A stretch of DNA of 43,295 nt from JABCPO02 sp052174015 (lineage in GTDB: Bacteria; Bacillota; Clostridia; TANB77; CAG-508), in NCBI GenBank assembly GCA_052174015.1, contig JBQMXM010000009.1:1-43295 (forward strand), read 5' to 3'. This document shows positions 33,821 through 43,258 of this stretch, one piece after another; the first letter of the stretch is position 1, and each line of letters starts with the position of its first letter. Position numbers and translations under genes: made by a program. The notes under the pieces are model-generated. The model was not told the origin of the DNA and ran no database searches. It saw only the letters and a program-made list of their open reading frames with translations.

Positions 33821-34581
33821 TAATTGGAATAGATGGTCCTGCAGGTTCAGGAAAAAGCAGTATAACTAAAATATTTGAATCTAAGTATGGATTTTTAAAC
33901 TTAAATACAGGTGCAACATATAGGGCTCTTTCAGTATTATTATTAAAAAAAGGATATACATTTAATGATTTTAAAAATGTAAGTCCAGAAACATTAGAAT
34001 TAGAAGAAAATATATTATTAGAATCAGATGTATTAAAAATATTATCTGAAAATACAATAGATATACAAAAAGAAAAACAAGTTAATAATGGTATTACAGA
34101 ATTTAAAGATATAATATTATTAAATGGAGAAGATATTAGTAATATTATTCGTGATGAAGAAGTATCTAAAATTTCATCAAAGATATCTATGTTTATTAAA
34201 ATAAAAAAGGCATTAGTACTACTGCAACAACAGATAGCTCAAAATATGTTAAAAGAAAATCCGTCTCAAAAAGGAATAATTGCAGAAGGAAGAGATATAT
34301 GTACTTTAGTATTTAAAGACGCAGATATTAAAATATATTTAGATGCAAAACCAGAAATTAGAGCTAAAAGAAGATATGAAGAATATGTTCTTTTAGGAAA
34401 AACAGACAAAACATATGAAGAAATATTAGAAAATATATTAAAAAGGGATAAGGAAGACAAGGGTAAAAAATATGGAGCATTAATCTGTACAAAAGAACAT
34501 CAATATATAGATAGCTCTAATTTAAACAAAGAAGAAGTTATTAATATAATAATTGAGATATATAATTCATACAATATGTAA
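33817..34581 (+). CDS. cmk: Cytidylate kinase
   Basis: It phosphorylates (d)CMP in pyrimidine nucleotide synthesis. The 254 residues start MIIGIDGPAGSGKSSITK (P-loop 7-14), followed by LNLNTGATYRALSVLLLKKG, IIAEGRDICTLVFKDADIKIYLDAKPEIRAKRRYEEY and a C-terminal IDSSNLNKEEVINII. The usual TGAMYRA appears as TGATYRA. It is a little longer than the ~225-residue norm because of a Glu/Lys-rich segment around 60-115. It overlaps the upstream gene by 4 nt and is followed by a hairpin. Confidence 0.93.
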   Translation: MIIGIDGPAGSGKSSITKIFESKYGFLNLNTGATYRALSVLLLKKGYTFNDFKNVSPETLELEENILLESDVLKILSENTIDIQKEKQVNNGITEFKDIILLNGEDISNIIRDEEVSKISSKISMFIKIKKALVLLQQQIAQNMLKENPSQKGIIAEGRDICTLVFKDADIKIYLDAKPEIRAKRRYEEYVLLGKTDKTYEEILENILKRDKEDKGKKYGALICTKEHQYIDSSNLNKEEVINIIIEIYNSYNM

Positions 34582-34603
34582 TTATTTATGTAATTATTAA
34601 GGT

Positions 34604-34637
34604 ATATCATATTTTAAAATGCATTAAAATATGATAT
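34604..34637 (+). terminator. AT hairpin after cmk, overlapping a -10-like site
   Basis: ATATCATATTTTAA (34604-34617) pairs perfectly over 14 bp with TTAAAATATGATAT (34624-34637). The right arm runs into TATAAT (34635-34640), so the site may be both a terminator and part of the valS promoter. Confidence 0.55.
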
Positions 34638-34676
34638 AATTTATTTATTATTAATGTAAGAAATGAAAGGAAAAAA

Positions 34677-37136
34677 ATGTTAGATAAAAAGTTTAAAGCA
34701 TTAGAAAAACAAGAAGAATTAATTAAATATTGGGAAGATAATAAGGTATATGATTTTAAGAATGATGGTAGAGAAATATTTTCAATAGATACTCCACCTC
34801 CAACAGTAAATGGTAAAATTCATATTGGACATATATTTTCATATTCTCAAACAGAAATGATAGCAAGATATAAGAGAATGAAAGGATTTGATGTATTTTA
34901 TCCATTTGGATTTGATGATAATGGATTACCAAGTGAAAGATTAGTAGAAAAAGAAAATAAGAAAAGAGCACATCAAATTGGACGAGAAGAATTCTCAAAA
35001 CTATGTTATCAAACAACAGATAAATATGAAGCAGAATTTAAAGAATTATTTAAAACAATGGGAGTAAGTAGTGATTGGGATTATGCATATAAGACTGTAA
35101 GTCCAGAGACAATAAAAATTAGTCAAGCATCATTTTTAGAAATGGTAGAAAAAGGATATGCATATCATAAAGAAGCACCTAGTCTTTGGTGTAATGAATG
35201 TATAACATCAATTGCACAGGCAGAATTAGAAACAAAAGAAAAAGACACAACTTTTAATTATATAGAATTTAAAACAACAGACAATGTTAAATTTACAATT
35301 GCAACAACAAGACCAGAACTATTACCTGCAATAGTAGCAGTATTTGTAAATCCTAAAGATGAAACAAAACAAAATTTAATAGGTAAAACAGCTAAAATCC
35401 CAGTAGTTAATGTATGCGTACCAATACTTAGTGATGAAGCAGTAGATATGGAAAAAGGAACAGGTATTGTAATGTGTTGTACATTTGGAGATCAAAAAGA
35501 TATAGAATGGTTTAAAAAATATAATTTACCATTAAAACATATATTAACAACACATGGAAAAATTAAAGATGAAATAGATATAATTGGTGGATTAAAAATA
35601 GAAGAAGCAAGAAAAAAAATTGTAGAAGAATTAGAAAATGCAGGAGCGTTATTAAAAGTAGAGCCACTTAAACATGAAGTACAAGTACATGAAAGATGTG
35701 GAAAACCTGTAGAATATTCAGTTATGAAACAATGGTTTATTGATACAACAAGTCATAAAAAAGATTTTTTAAAAATGGCAGATAAAATTAAATGGCATCC
35801 AAGTTATATGAAAACAAGATATGTAGAATGGGTAGAAAATATTATGTGGGATTGGTGTATATCAAGACAAAGATATTTTGGTGTTCCATTTCCTGTATGG
35901 TATTCAAAAGAAACAGGAGAACCAATACTTGCAAGAAAAGAAGATTTACCAGTAAATCCATTAGTAGATAAACCACATCCATCACAAATACCTGCTGGAA
36001 CAACAGAAGTGGTACCAGAAACAGATGTAATGGATACATGGGCTACATCTTCAATAACTCCATTAATTAATATGAAATATATGGAAGAAGACAATTTAGA
36101 AAAACAATTAAGACCAATGAGTATCAGAACTAATGGTTCAGATATTATTAGAACATGGGATTTTTATACAATAGTAAAAAGCTATTATCATTTTAAAGAA
36201 GTACCATGGAAAGAATTAGTATTAAGTGGATTTGTAATGGCAGATAAAGGAGAAAAAATAAGTAAAAGTAAAGGAAATGCAAAAGTAGATCCACAAACAC
36301 TAGTAAAAAATACGCCTGCAGATGCAATTAGATATTGGGCAGGAACAGGAAGACTTGGTAGTGATATCATTTATTCTGATGAAACAATTAAAAGAGGAAC
36401 AAAACTTATGAATAAGATTTGGAATCTTTCAAAATTTATGGCAATTCACTTTGAAGATATTAAAGAAAATAAGCAAAAGTTTTCTCTTAAAATGGAAGAA
36501 CTAGAATATTTAGATAAATACATATTAGCAAAATATGAAGAAATAGAGAAAGGATTTTTTAAATATCTAGAATCTTATGAGATAGGACTAGCATTAAACC
36601 ATATTGAAAAATTCTTTTGGAATTTCTGTGATAACTATATAGAAATAGTAAAACATAGACTATATAGACCAGAAGAATTTGGAGAAAAAGCTAGATATTC
36701 TGGACAATTAGCTTGTAATACAATACTATTTAAATTATTACAAAATTTCTCAATATATTTACCATTTATAACTGAAGAAATATATTTAGATATGTATAAA
36801 GAAAGCAAAAAATCAGACTCAATACATATTACTAAAATGGAACCAATATCATTAGATATATCAGACAAAGATATATATATAAAAAATGGAAATATACTTG
36901 AAGAAATACTAGGAGAACTTAGAGGAGAAAAAACAAATAATGGAGTATCATTAAAAACACCATTTAGCAAAGTATCTATAAAAGTTAATATGGATACAAA
37001 AAAAGCAATCAAATCAGCAGAACATGATTTAAAAGCAGCATTGTTTATTAATGAACTAGAATTATTAGATGATGAAACACAAGAAACATATGAAATTGTT
37101 TTTTCAGAATTAGAGATAGAAGAAAAGGATAACTAA
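34677..37136 (+). CDS. valS: Valyl-tRNA synthetase, archaeal/rickettsial type
   Basis: This class I synthetase has HIGH at 49-52 (TPPPTVNGKIHIGHIFSY) and KISKS at 527-531 (GEKISKSKGNAKVDP), with the editing domain between (IATTRPELLPAIVAVFVNP, GTGIVMCCTFGDQKD). DDNGLPSERLVEKE after the HIGH region is the form I know from archaeal and rickettsial ValS, not the VTGKLHIGHA form of most Firmicutes. At 819 residues it is shorter than typical bacterial ValS and lacks the C-terminal coiled-coil arm. AAAGGAAA precedes the ATG. This suggests an old horizontal replacement. Confidence 0.95.
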   Translation: MLDKKFKALEKQEELIKYWEDNKVYDFKNDGREIFSIDTPPPTVNGKIHIGHIFSYSQTEMIARYKRMKGFDVFYPFGFDDNGLPSERLVEKENKKRAHQIGREEFSKLCYQTTDKYEAEFKELFKTMGVSSDWDYAYKTVSPETIKISQASFLEMVEKGYAYHKEAPSLWCNECITSIAQAELETKEKDTTFNYIEFKTTDNVKFTIATTRPELLPAIVAVFVNPKDETKQNLIGKTAKIPVVNVCVPILSDEAVDMEKGTGIVMCCTFGDQKDIEWFKKYNLPLKHILTTHGKIKDEIDIIGGLKIEEARKKIVEELENAGALLKVEPLKHEVQVHERCGKPVEYSVMKQWFIDTTSHKKDFLKMADKIKWHPSYMKTRYVEWVENIMWDWCISRQRYFGVPFPVWYSKETGEPILARKEDLPVNPLVDKPHPSQIPAGTTEVVPETDVMDTWATSSITPLINMKYMEEDNLEKQLRPMSIRTNGSDIIRTWDFYTIVKSYYHFKEVPWKELVLSGFVMADKGEKISKSKGNAKVDPQTLVKNTPADAIRYWAGTGRLGSDIIYSDETIKRGTKLMNKIWNLSKFMAIHFEDIKENKQKFSLKMEELEYLDKYILAKYEEIEKGFFKYLESYEIGLALNHIEKFFWNFCDNYIEIVKHRLYRPEEFGEKARYSGQLACNTILFKLLQNFSIYLPFITEEIYLDMYKESKKSDSIHITKMEPISLDISDKDIYIKNGNILEEILGELRGEKTNNGVSLKTPFSKVSIKVNMDTKKAIKSAEHDLKAALFINELELLDDETQETYEIVFSELEIEEKDN

Positions 37137-37171
37137 TTATTGTGTATATATTAAAACAAATATACTAAGAA

Positions 37172-37207
37172 AAATATACTAAGACAAATTAATGTTTTAG
37201 TATATTT
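37172..37207 (+). terminator. Terminator after valS
   Basis: AAATATACTAA (37172-37182) pairs with TTAGTATATTT (37197-37207), followed by a T-rich tract. The rest of the 333-bp gap 37137-37469 is AT-only DNA with short repeats of the TTTTTATATA and ATTAAATAT type and no clear gene. Confidence 0.7.
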
Positions 37208-37469
37208 TTTTATTTTTTTATTTTTATATATTTTTATATATTTTTATATTCTTTATATGTTTTATTATATTATTAATCTTTTTTCATTTTACATTTCACA
37301 TTTCATATTATATTTAATGATACTATAGTTAATTTAATATTTAATTTAATTGTATTTTAGTGTATTGAATATATTAAATATATTAAATATATTTTAAAAT
37401 ACTTAAATATATAGTAATTATATTTAAATAATGGTAGAATTAAAATATATTAATATATAAGGAGAGATT

Positions 37470-38555
37470 ATGGGAAAAAGAAAAAATATAATTAGAATAT
37501 TAGTAGTATTTATACTATTAGCATTAATAGTGCTTGGAGTATATTTAGGATATTTAAGATATAATAAAATTGAGAAAAATGAAGAAAATAAACAAGTAGA
37601 ACAAAAAATAAAAGAGGAACCAAAAGAAGAAAAATTAAAAATATATAATAAGGATGGAGATACAAGACCAATTGCAATAATGTTAGATAATAATACAAAT
37701 GCTTGGCCACATTCAGCAGTTAATAAGGCATATATGATTTATGAAATGGAAGTAGAAGGTGGAGAAAGTAGACTCATGGCATTATTTAAAGATAATCAAG
37801 ATATAGAAAAGGTTGGGCCTATTAGAAGTGCAAGACATTATTATTTAAATTATGTATTAGAACATGATGCAATGTATGCACATATTGGAGCAAGTCCATA
37901 TGCAAGACGAGATATAAAGACATTAGATATATTAGATATAAATGGACAAAATTATGATACATTAAGACCTAGAAACAAAAAAAATAGTATGGAATTTTGG
38001 AGACAAAATGGTAAATGGAGACCACATGATGCATATACATCATTAGAAAATTTAAAAACAATAGGAAAAAGTTTAAACTTTAATGTTAATAAAAAGGTTG
38101 AACCAGTATTAAATTATTCAGTAAAAGAAGTAACATTACCAGAAGACAATAGTATTAAAGCTACAAAAATTAAAGCAGGATATCATAGAGGTAATATGAA
38201 TATATTTGAGTATGATGAAGATACAAAAAAATATACTAAAACAGCTAAAGGTATATTACATAAAGATGAGCTGACAAAAGAAAAATTTTATACAAAAAAT
38301 TTAGTTATCTTAAAAGCACATACTACAACAATAGATAATGCAGGAAGAAAAGATGTAAAAAATGTAGATACACTTGAAGGGTATTATATAACTAATGGTA
38401 GAGCACAAAAAATATTAGCTAAAAAAGAAGGAAGAGCTAAAAGAACAAAATATATAGTTAAAAGTACTAATCAAGAAGTAGTATTTAATGATGGTAATAC
38501 ATATGTAATGGTAATACCTGATACTCAAGATATATCTATATTAGATGAAGAATAA
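37470..38555 (+). CDS. DUF3048 (YerB-like) membrane-anchored protein
   Basis: The 361 residues begin with a basic stretch and one TM helix (about 8-28, IIRILVVFILLALIVLGVYL), then a charged linker. From about 65 comes the DUF3048 domain: RPIAIMLDNNTNAWPHSA, YEMEVEGGESRLMALF and KVGPIRSARHYYLNYV; later FDGN-like VVFNDGNTYVMVIPD closes the second half. The usual lipobox is absent, so an uncleaved N-terminal anchor with an extracellular domain is more likely. The function of YerB proteins is not established. AGGAGAG precedes the ATG; recJ follows closely. Confidence 0.88.
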   Translation: MGKRKNIIRILVVFILLALIVLGVYLGYLRYNKIEKNEENKQVEQKIKEEPKEEKLKIYNKDGDTRPIAIMLDNNTNAWPHSAVNKAYMIYEMEVEGGESRLMALFKDNQDIEKVGPIRSARHYYLNYVLEHDAMYAHIGASPYARRDIKTLDILDINGQNYDTLRPRNKKNSMEFWRQNGKWRPHDAYTSLENLKTIGKSLNFNVNKKVEPVLNYSVKEVTLPEDNSIKATKIKAGYHRGNMNIFEYDEDTKKYTKTAKGILHKDELTKEKFYTKNLVILKAHTTTIDNAGRKDVKNVDTLEGYYITNGRAQKILAKKEGRAKRTKYIVKSTNQEVVFNDGNTYVMVIPDTQDISILDEE

Positions 38556-38597
38556 TATTAATAAATTGATATAATTGAATAGATGGGATTAATGAAG

Positions 38598-40262
38598 ATG
38601 AAAATATGGAGAAATAGGAAAATAGATCTAAATAGAGCAACAGAAATAGCTAAAAAGTATAATATAAATATGATATTAGCTGTATTATACTTATTAAGAT
38701 TTAAAGAAGATACAGAAAAATATATAGAAAATAATATAATAGAAGAAGATCCATATATATTACCAGATATGGATAAAGCAGTAGATAGAATATTAGAAGC
38801 AATAGAAAATCAAGAAAAAGTATTGGTATATGCAGATTATGATACAGATGGAGCAACATCTGCAACAATACTTACAAAATTTTTAAAAAGTCTAGAAGTA
38901 GATACATCATATTATGTTCCAAATAGGATTAAAGAAGGATATGGATTAAATACTAAGGCAATAGAAACCTTTAAAAAATTAGGATATGATTTAATTATTA
39001 CGGTAGATACAGGGATAGCGGCAATAGAAGAAGCTAAATTTGCAAAACAGCTTGGTATTGATTTAATTATAACTGACCATCATGAAGTACAATTAGAAAT
39101 ACCAGATGCAATAGCAGTAGTAGATCAAAAGATATTAGATAAATATTCTGTAGAAAATATTTGTGGGTGTATGGTTGCATATAAGTTGATACAAGCAATA
39201 TCAATATCAATAGGACTTGAAGAAAAAGAATATTTAAAATATTTACCAATAGTTGCAATAGGTACAATAGCAGATGTAATGCCACTTTTAGGAGAAAATA
39301 GGTTAATAGTACAAAAAGGTTTAGAAATGATAAAAAATAATCATGAATATTTAGATGAAATAGATAAATATCTATTATTAAAATTATTTTCAGGCAAACC
39401 AATTACAAGTGAAACTGTATCATACTATATTTCACCACTATTAAATGCTTCAGGTAGACTTGGAAATGATACAGCTACAATGTTTTTAACTTCAGAAAAT
39501 ACAAGTGAAATAGATTTAAACTATAATCAATTAATTATGGAAAATGAAAAGAGAAAACAAATTGTATCAAACAACTTATCTTTAGCATTAAAAATGATAG
39601 AAGAAGATAAAGAAAATATAGCTAAAAGTTCTGTGATATTATTAACTTCTCCAGAATTTCATGAAGGAGTTGTGGGGATACTTGCAAGTAAGATATTAGA
39701 AAAAACAGGTAAACCAACAATTATACTTACAGAGAATGAAAAAGGATTTAAAGGTTCAGGTAGAGCAAAAGGAATTAATCTTTTTGAATTAATATTACCA
39801 TTTAAAGAAAAATTAGATGCATTTGGTGGACATAGTGCAGCAATTGGACTTACTGTATCTAATGAATATATTAAAGAATTCAAGACAAAAATATCTGAAA
39901 TACAAATAGGAGAAGTAGAAGATATTATAGAATATGATATGTGTTTGAATTTAAAAGATTTATCTATTCCATTACTTGAAACATTTAAGAAATTAGAACC
40001 ATTTGGAAAAGATAATCCAAGTCCAATATTTATGTTTAAAAATTGTAGAGTAGCTCAAAAATTAGAGTATGAAAAAGTAATCAAGTTACTAATAGAGCAA
40101 GATGATTTTAAAATGTATGTATTAACATTTGATATAGATAAAATAAAAACAATACAACAAGATGATAAAATTCATATATTAGGTAAACCAGTTATAAATA
40201 CATTTAATAATCAATCAAATATAGTTATACATATTGAAGATGTATATTTAATAAAAGACTAG
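38598..40262 (+). CDS. recJ: Single-stranded-DNA exonuclease RecJ
   Basis: RecJ degrades 5' ssDNA ends in repair. The 554 residues carry the DHH motifs: DYDTDGATSA from D80, VDTGIAA, DHH at 160-162 (ITDHHEV), and GTIADVMPLLGENR. The DHHA1 part has SGRAKGINLFEL and FGGHSAAIGLT, and the OB part ends VVIHIEDVYLI-like. Length is close to the family core. ATGs at 38583, 38592 and 38598 are possible; GGGAT at 38586-38590 is best spaced for 38598. It lies 40 nt after the DUF3048 gene. Confidence 0.93.
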   Translation: MKIWRNRKIDLNRATEIAKKYNINMILAVLYLLRFKEDTEKYIENNIIEEDPYILPDMDKAVDRILEAIENQEKVLVYADYDTDGATSATILTKFLKSLEVDTSYYVPNRIKEGYGLNTKAIETFKKLGYDLIITVDTGIAAIEEAKFAKQLGIDLIITDHHEVQLEIPDAIAVVDQKILDKYSVENICGCMVAYKLIQAISISIGLEEKEYLKYLPIVAIGTIADVMPLLGENRLIVQKGLEMIKNNHEYLDEIDKYLLLKLFSGKPITSETVSYYISPLLNASGRLGNDTATMFLTSENTSEIDLNYNQLIMENEKRKQIVSNNLSLALKMIEEDKENIAKSSVILLTSPEFHEGVVGILASKILEKTGKPTIILTENEKGFKGSGRAKGINLFELILPFKEKLDAFGGHSAAIGLTVSNEYIKEFKTKISEIQIGEVEDIIEYDMCLNLKDLSIPLLETFKKLEPFGKDNPSPIFMFKNCRVAQKLEYEKVIKLLIEQDDFKMYVLTFDIDKIKTIQQDDKIHILGKPVINTFNNQSNIVIHIEDVYLIKD

Positions 40263-40373
40263 AAAAAATATTTCAATAATGATATTATTAAGATATAAAT
40301 TATTAAATATATTATAGATATATTATAATTAAATAATTTAATAATTAAATACAAATGCTAAAGGAGAATAATT

Positions 40374-40889
40374 ATGGATATTAAAATAGTTTCAACAAAA
40401 ATAACAATAACACAAGCAATAGAAGAATATATTGAAAAAAAATTAGAAAGAATACAAAAATATTATGATAGAGATTTAGATGTATCAGTTACAGTAAAAG
40501 AAGAAGGACAAATGAAAACAGTTCAATTTTCAATAAATGTAGGGAAAGTACATTTAAGAACAATTTCAGAACATCCAGACTTTTATGCAGCAGTAGATAA
40601 AAATATTGATGTATTAGAAAGACAAATTAGAAAACAAAAAGAACAAAAATTAAAAAATAAGGAAGAAGTAGTAAATATTGAAGGTGAAGAAGAAATAGTA
40701 GAAAATGAAATCATCAAATACCAAGCATATGAGTTAAAACCATTAGACCCAGAAGATGCAAAAATGATTTTATCAGAACATAAAACAAATAATTTCTTTA
40801 CATTTATTAATATAAATACAGGAAAAGTAAATGTAGTATTTAAATTAAAAGATGGTAAAAACTATGGTTTAGTTGTTCCAGAACAATAA
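40374..40889 (+). CDS. hpf: Ribosome hibernation promoting factor, long form
   Basis: Long HPF dimerises 70S ribosomes into 100S in stationary phase. The 171 residues have the N-terminal RMF-site domain (STKITITQAIEEYIEKKLERIQKYY, DFYAAVDKNIDVLERQIRKQK, each shown here in part), a short acidic linker, and the C-terminal dimerisation domain (EDAKMILSEHKTNNFFTF, INTGKVNVVFKLKDGKNYGL). AAGGAGAA precedes the ATG. It sits singly between recJ and a HAD gene. Confidence 0.97.
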   Translation: MDIKIVSTKITITQAIEEYIEKKLERIQKYYDRDLDVSVTVKEEGQMKTVQFSINVGKVHLRTISEHPDFYAAVDKNIDVLERQIRKQKEQKLKNKEEVVNIEGEEEIVENEIIKYQAYELKPLDPEDAKMILSEHKTNNFFTFININTGKVNVVFKLKDGKNYGLVVPEQ

Positions 40890-40901
40890 TTAGGAGAACA
40901 T

Positions 40902-41789
40902 ATGATAAAAATGGTTAATATTGACCTTGATGGAACTTTACTTAATAATGAAGGTAAAGTTTCAGAAAGAGCAATAGAAAATTTTAAAAAATCAAAAGAA
41001 AAAAATATAGAAATAGTAATAACTTCAGGTAGACCTCCAAAGTCTACTTTAAGTATTGCTGAAGAAACTGGAGCATCAAGATATATAATTGCAGGTAATG
41101 GAGCGATAGTATATGATAAAAAAGAAGATATTTCCATATTTAATGGATATTTAACACAAGAAAAAGTATTAGAAATAATTGAAATGTGTGAAAAACATTC
41201 AATATATTATAATGTATATACTCAAAATGATATATTAACTAAGACATTGGAATATAATATATTGTTTTATTATAAAGAAAACATATTTAAACCAAATGAT
41301 AAAAAAACTAATATTAATGTTGTAGAAGATATAAGAAAATATATTATAGATAATAATATATCAGAGTTTTTGAAAATAACTGTTTGTGATAAATCTAAAA
41401 TTATATTTCAAAATATATTACGAAAATTAAGAGAAATACAAGGTATAGATGTATTAGATGTAGCACATATGTCTAAAAAAATAATTAAAGAAGGTACAAA
41501 ATATTTTGATGTTCACTATTGTTATACAGAAATTTCAAGAGAAGGTATAAACAAGTGGACAGCAATTAAAGAGCTTGCAAATCATTTAAATATATCAGAA
41601 AAAGAAATATTAACAATAGGTGATAATATTAATGATTATGAAATGGTTAAAAATGCAGGAATAGGTGTAGCTATGGAAAATGGAAGTCCAAAAGTAAAAG
41701 AAGTAGCAGCATATATTACTAAAAATAATCAAGAAGATGGAGTGGCATTAGCTATAGAAAAATACGTATTAAATGATGCAAAAATATAG
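40902..41789 (+). CDS. Cof-type HAD phosphatase
   Basis: The 295 residues open with VNIDLDGTLLNNEGKV; D8 and D10 are the nucleophile and acid/base of HAD hydrolases. Motif II is VITSGRPP, a C2B cap lies between about 85 and 200, and the end has KWTAIKELANHLNI followed by TIGDNINDYEMVKNAGIGVAMENG, motif IV. This family hydrolyses sugar phosphates, flavin or nucleotide phosphates; the substrate is unknown. AGGAGAA precedes the ATG, 12 nt after hpf, so the genes may be co-transcribed. Confidence 0.92.
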   Translation: MIKMVNIDLDGTLLNNEGKVSERAIENFKKSKEKNIEIVITSGRPPKSTLSIAEETGASRYIIAGNGAIVYDKKEDISIFNGYLTQEKVLEIIEMCEKHSIYYNVYTQNDILTKTLEYNILFYYKENIFKPNDKKTNINVVEDIRKYIIDNNISEFLKITVCDKSKIIFQNILRKLREIQGIDVLDVAHMSKKIIKEGTKYFDVHYCYTEISREGINKWTAIKELANHLNISEKEILTIGDNINDYEMVKNAGIGVAMENGSPKVKEVAAYITKNNQEDGVALAIEKYVLNDAKI

Positions 41790-41816
41790 AGATGAATATA
41801 TAAGAAAGAGGATGAA

Positions 41817-42401
41817 ATGAATATAGGTATAGATATAGATGGTGTAATTACAAATGTAGAAGAATATATGTTGTCATATTGTTCAAAATTTTGTTATGAA
41901 AACAAAATTAATTTAGAAAAAGGAGATAAAACAGATTATTCTCCTAGAGTAATGTATAATTTAACTGATAAAGAAAATGAAGAATTATGGAAAAAAATTA
42001 TAAATATATATGGAAAAACCGTTATTCCAAGAATGTATGTAACAGAAGTTATAAATAAGCTATATCAAGACCATGATATACATATAATTACTGCTAGAAC
42101 CTTTGAAAAAGAGTTTTATGATACAGAAGACAAGATAAAAGAAGGAAGAGAAGAAACAATACAATGGTTAAAAAAATATGATATACCATATAATACAATT
42201 ACATTTGCTGAAAACAAAGATGAAGTAGTAAAGGAAAAAAATATAGATTTAATGATTGAAGATAGCCCTGATAATATTAAATCATTAGAAGATTATTGTA
42301 AAATATTAGTTTTTAATGCAGTATATAATCAAGATGTAAAACATAAAAGAGTATATAGTTGGTATGAAATACTATATACAATAGAAAATATGAAATATTA
42401 A
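41817..42401 (+). CDS. HAD 5'-nucleotidase, NT5C-like
   Basis: The 194 residues begin MNIGIDIDGVITNVEEYM; D6 and D8 form the DxD motif. HIITARTFEKEF is motif II and LMIEDSPDNIKSL motif IV, a form typical of the NT5C/YqfW group, which removes phosphate from (deoxy)nucleoside monophosphates. The cap is a small helical insertion after motif I. AAAGAGG precedes the ATG. It follows another HAD gene by 27 nt but is not similar beyond the fold. Substrate preference is inferred from the family only. Confidence 0.83.
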   Translation: MNIGIDIDGVITNVEEYMLSYCSKFCYENKINLEKGDKTDYSPRVMYNLTDKENEELWKKIINIYGKTVIPRMYVTEVINKLYQDHDIHIITARTFEKEFYDTEDKIKEGREETIQWLKKYDIPYNTITFAENKDEVVKEKNIDLMIEDSPDNIKSLEDYCKILVFNAVYNQDVKHKRVYSWYEILYTIENMKY

Positions 42402-42477
42402 TATATTAATCTAAATTATTAAATAGAGTAATAATTTAGGTTTATTTTTTTAATAATTAGTTCTGTACTCTCAAAGG

Positions 42478-42507
42478 TTGACATAAATATGAAAAATATA
42501 ATATAAT
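42478..42507 (+). promoter_or_regulatory. Promoter of the last gene
   Basis: TTGACA (42478-42483) and TATAAT (42502-42507) with an 18-bp spacer. The transcript would start just before the two-tier hairpin. Confidence 0.7.
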
Positions 42508-42533
42508 AAGTATATATAAATTAATAAAATTAA

Positions 42534-42573
42534 AATCAGCTGATTATAGAGGTATAATCAAATATTGCTGATT
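42534..42573 (+). promoter_or_regulatory. Two-tier stem-loop in a 5' leader, second occurrence
   Basis: Outer arms AATCAGC (42534-42540) and GCTGATT (42567-42573) pair perfectly. Inner arms TGATTATA (42541-42548) and TATAATCA (42553-42560) stack directly on them, loop GAGG, with a 6-nt bulge only on the 3' side. GGAGGG follows the outer stem at once. The design equals 7606-7647 although the sequences differ. Confidence 0.65.
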
Positions 42574-42583
42574 GGAGGGCATT

Positions 42584-43078
42584 ATGACAAATCTAATAAA
42601 TAAGGGATTGATATCAGATTTAATCAAAGAATTGCAAGTAGTAAGAATTAAAGAATTGCTAGTTAAAGAAGGTAGAAAGAATGGAATAAATTCAAAATAC
42701 TATAATATATTATTAGCAAAATATAATGAATTAACTAAAGAAAAATGGGATTATACCAAACATCTCTCAGCAATGAAAAAAGCAAAACAAAAAATAATTA
42801 ATGGCGAAAAAAATATATTAGTAGCTGTGGATTATTTAATAGATCATTCTGAAGAAGGAATAGTTTTTAATCAAGCATATATTCCACCAAAGGCAATTAT
42901 GAAAATTTATACTGCTAACAGTGGCTTAATGGATGAAAAATTATTGAAAGAAATAGTTAGAGCATTAGAATTTCCTTTGGATAATGAAACAGAGGAATGG
43001 AAATTAGAAAGATTTAAAATTTGTTTTGTAGAAGACGGTTTTAAAGGTGATTTTCTATATGAGAGTTTCTATTTATAG
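42584..43078 (+). CDS. Hypothetical protein, 164 aa
   Basis: I do not recognise this protein. It starts MTNLINKGLISDLIKELQ, is helical in its first 80 residues (KWDYTKHLSAMKKAKQKII), and ends with FKICFVEDGFKGDFLYESFYL. There is no TM or signal segment. GGAGGG lies 6 nt before ATG 42584; the open frame extends upstream only into the leader hairpin. It has its own promoter, structured leader and terminator. It shows no similarity to the 142-aa protein at 7665 that has the same kind of leader. Confidence 0.75.
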   Translation: MTNLINKGLISDLIKELQVVRIKELLVKEGRKNGINSKYYNILLAKYNELTKEKWDYTKHLSAMKKAKQKIINGEKNILVAVDYLIDHSEEGIVFNQAYIPPKAIMKIYTANSGLMDEKLLKEIVRALEFPLDNETEEWKLERFKICFVEDGFKGDFLYESFYL

Positions 43079-43124
43079 AGAGAAAGTCATAAAAGTAGAA
43101 CAAAAAGAAATTAGAATCAAAAAC

Positions 43125-43160
43125 AAAATTGTATATATTATTTAAGTATATACAATTTTT
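43125..43160 (+). terminator. Terminator after the last gene
   Basis: AAAATTGTATATA (43125-43137) pairs with the arm beginning TATATACAATTTT at 43147, followed by TTTTCTTT. Confidence 0.8.
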
Positions 43161-43229
43161 TCTTTATTTCTTTTTAATATATTTCTGTCAAATATGTTTG
43201 AACTTTCTACAGAGATATTTATATTTTAG

Positions 43230-43258
43230 TTGACATAAAGTTGAAAAAATGGTATAAT
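43230..43258 (+). promoter_or_regulatory. Consensus promoter pointing out of the window
   Basis: TTGACA (43230-43235) and TATAAT (43253-43258) are 17 bp apart, with TGG before the -10 (extended -10). The gene it serves lies beyond the right edge. Confidence 0.8.

Noticed and set aside
37208..37440. AT-rich tandem-like runs after valS as a real repeat array
   Set aside because: Units are short, irregular and of the kind expected by chance in DNA of this composition.
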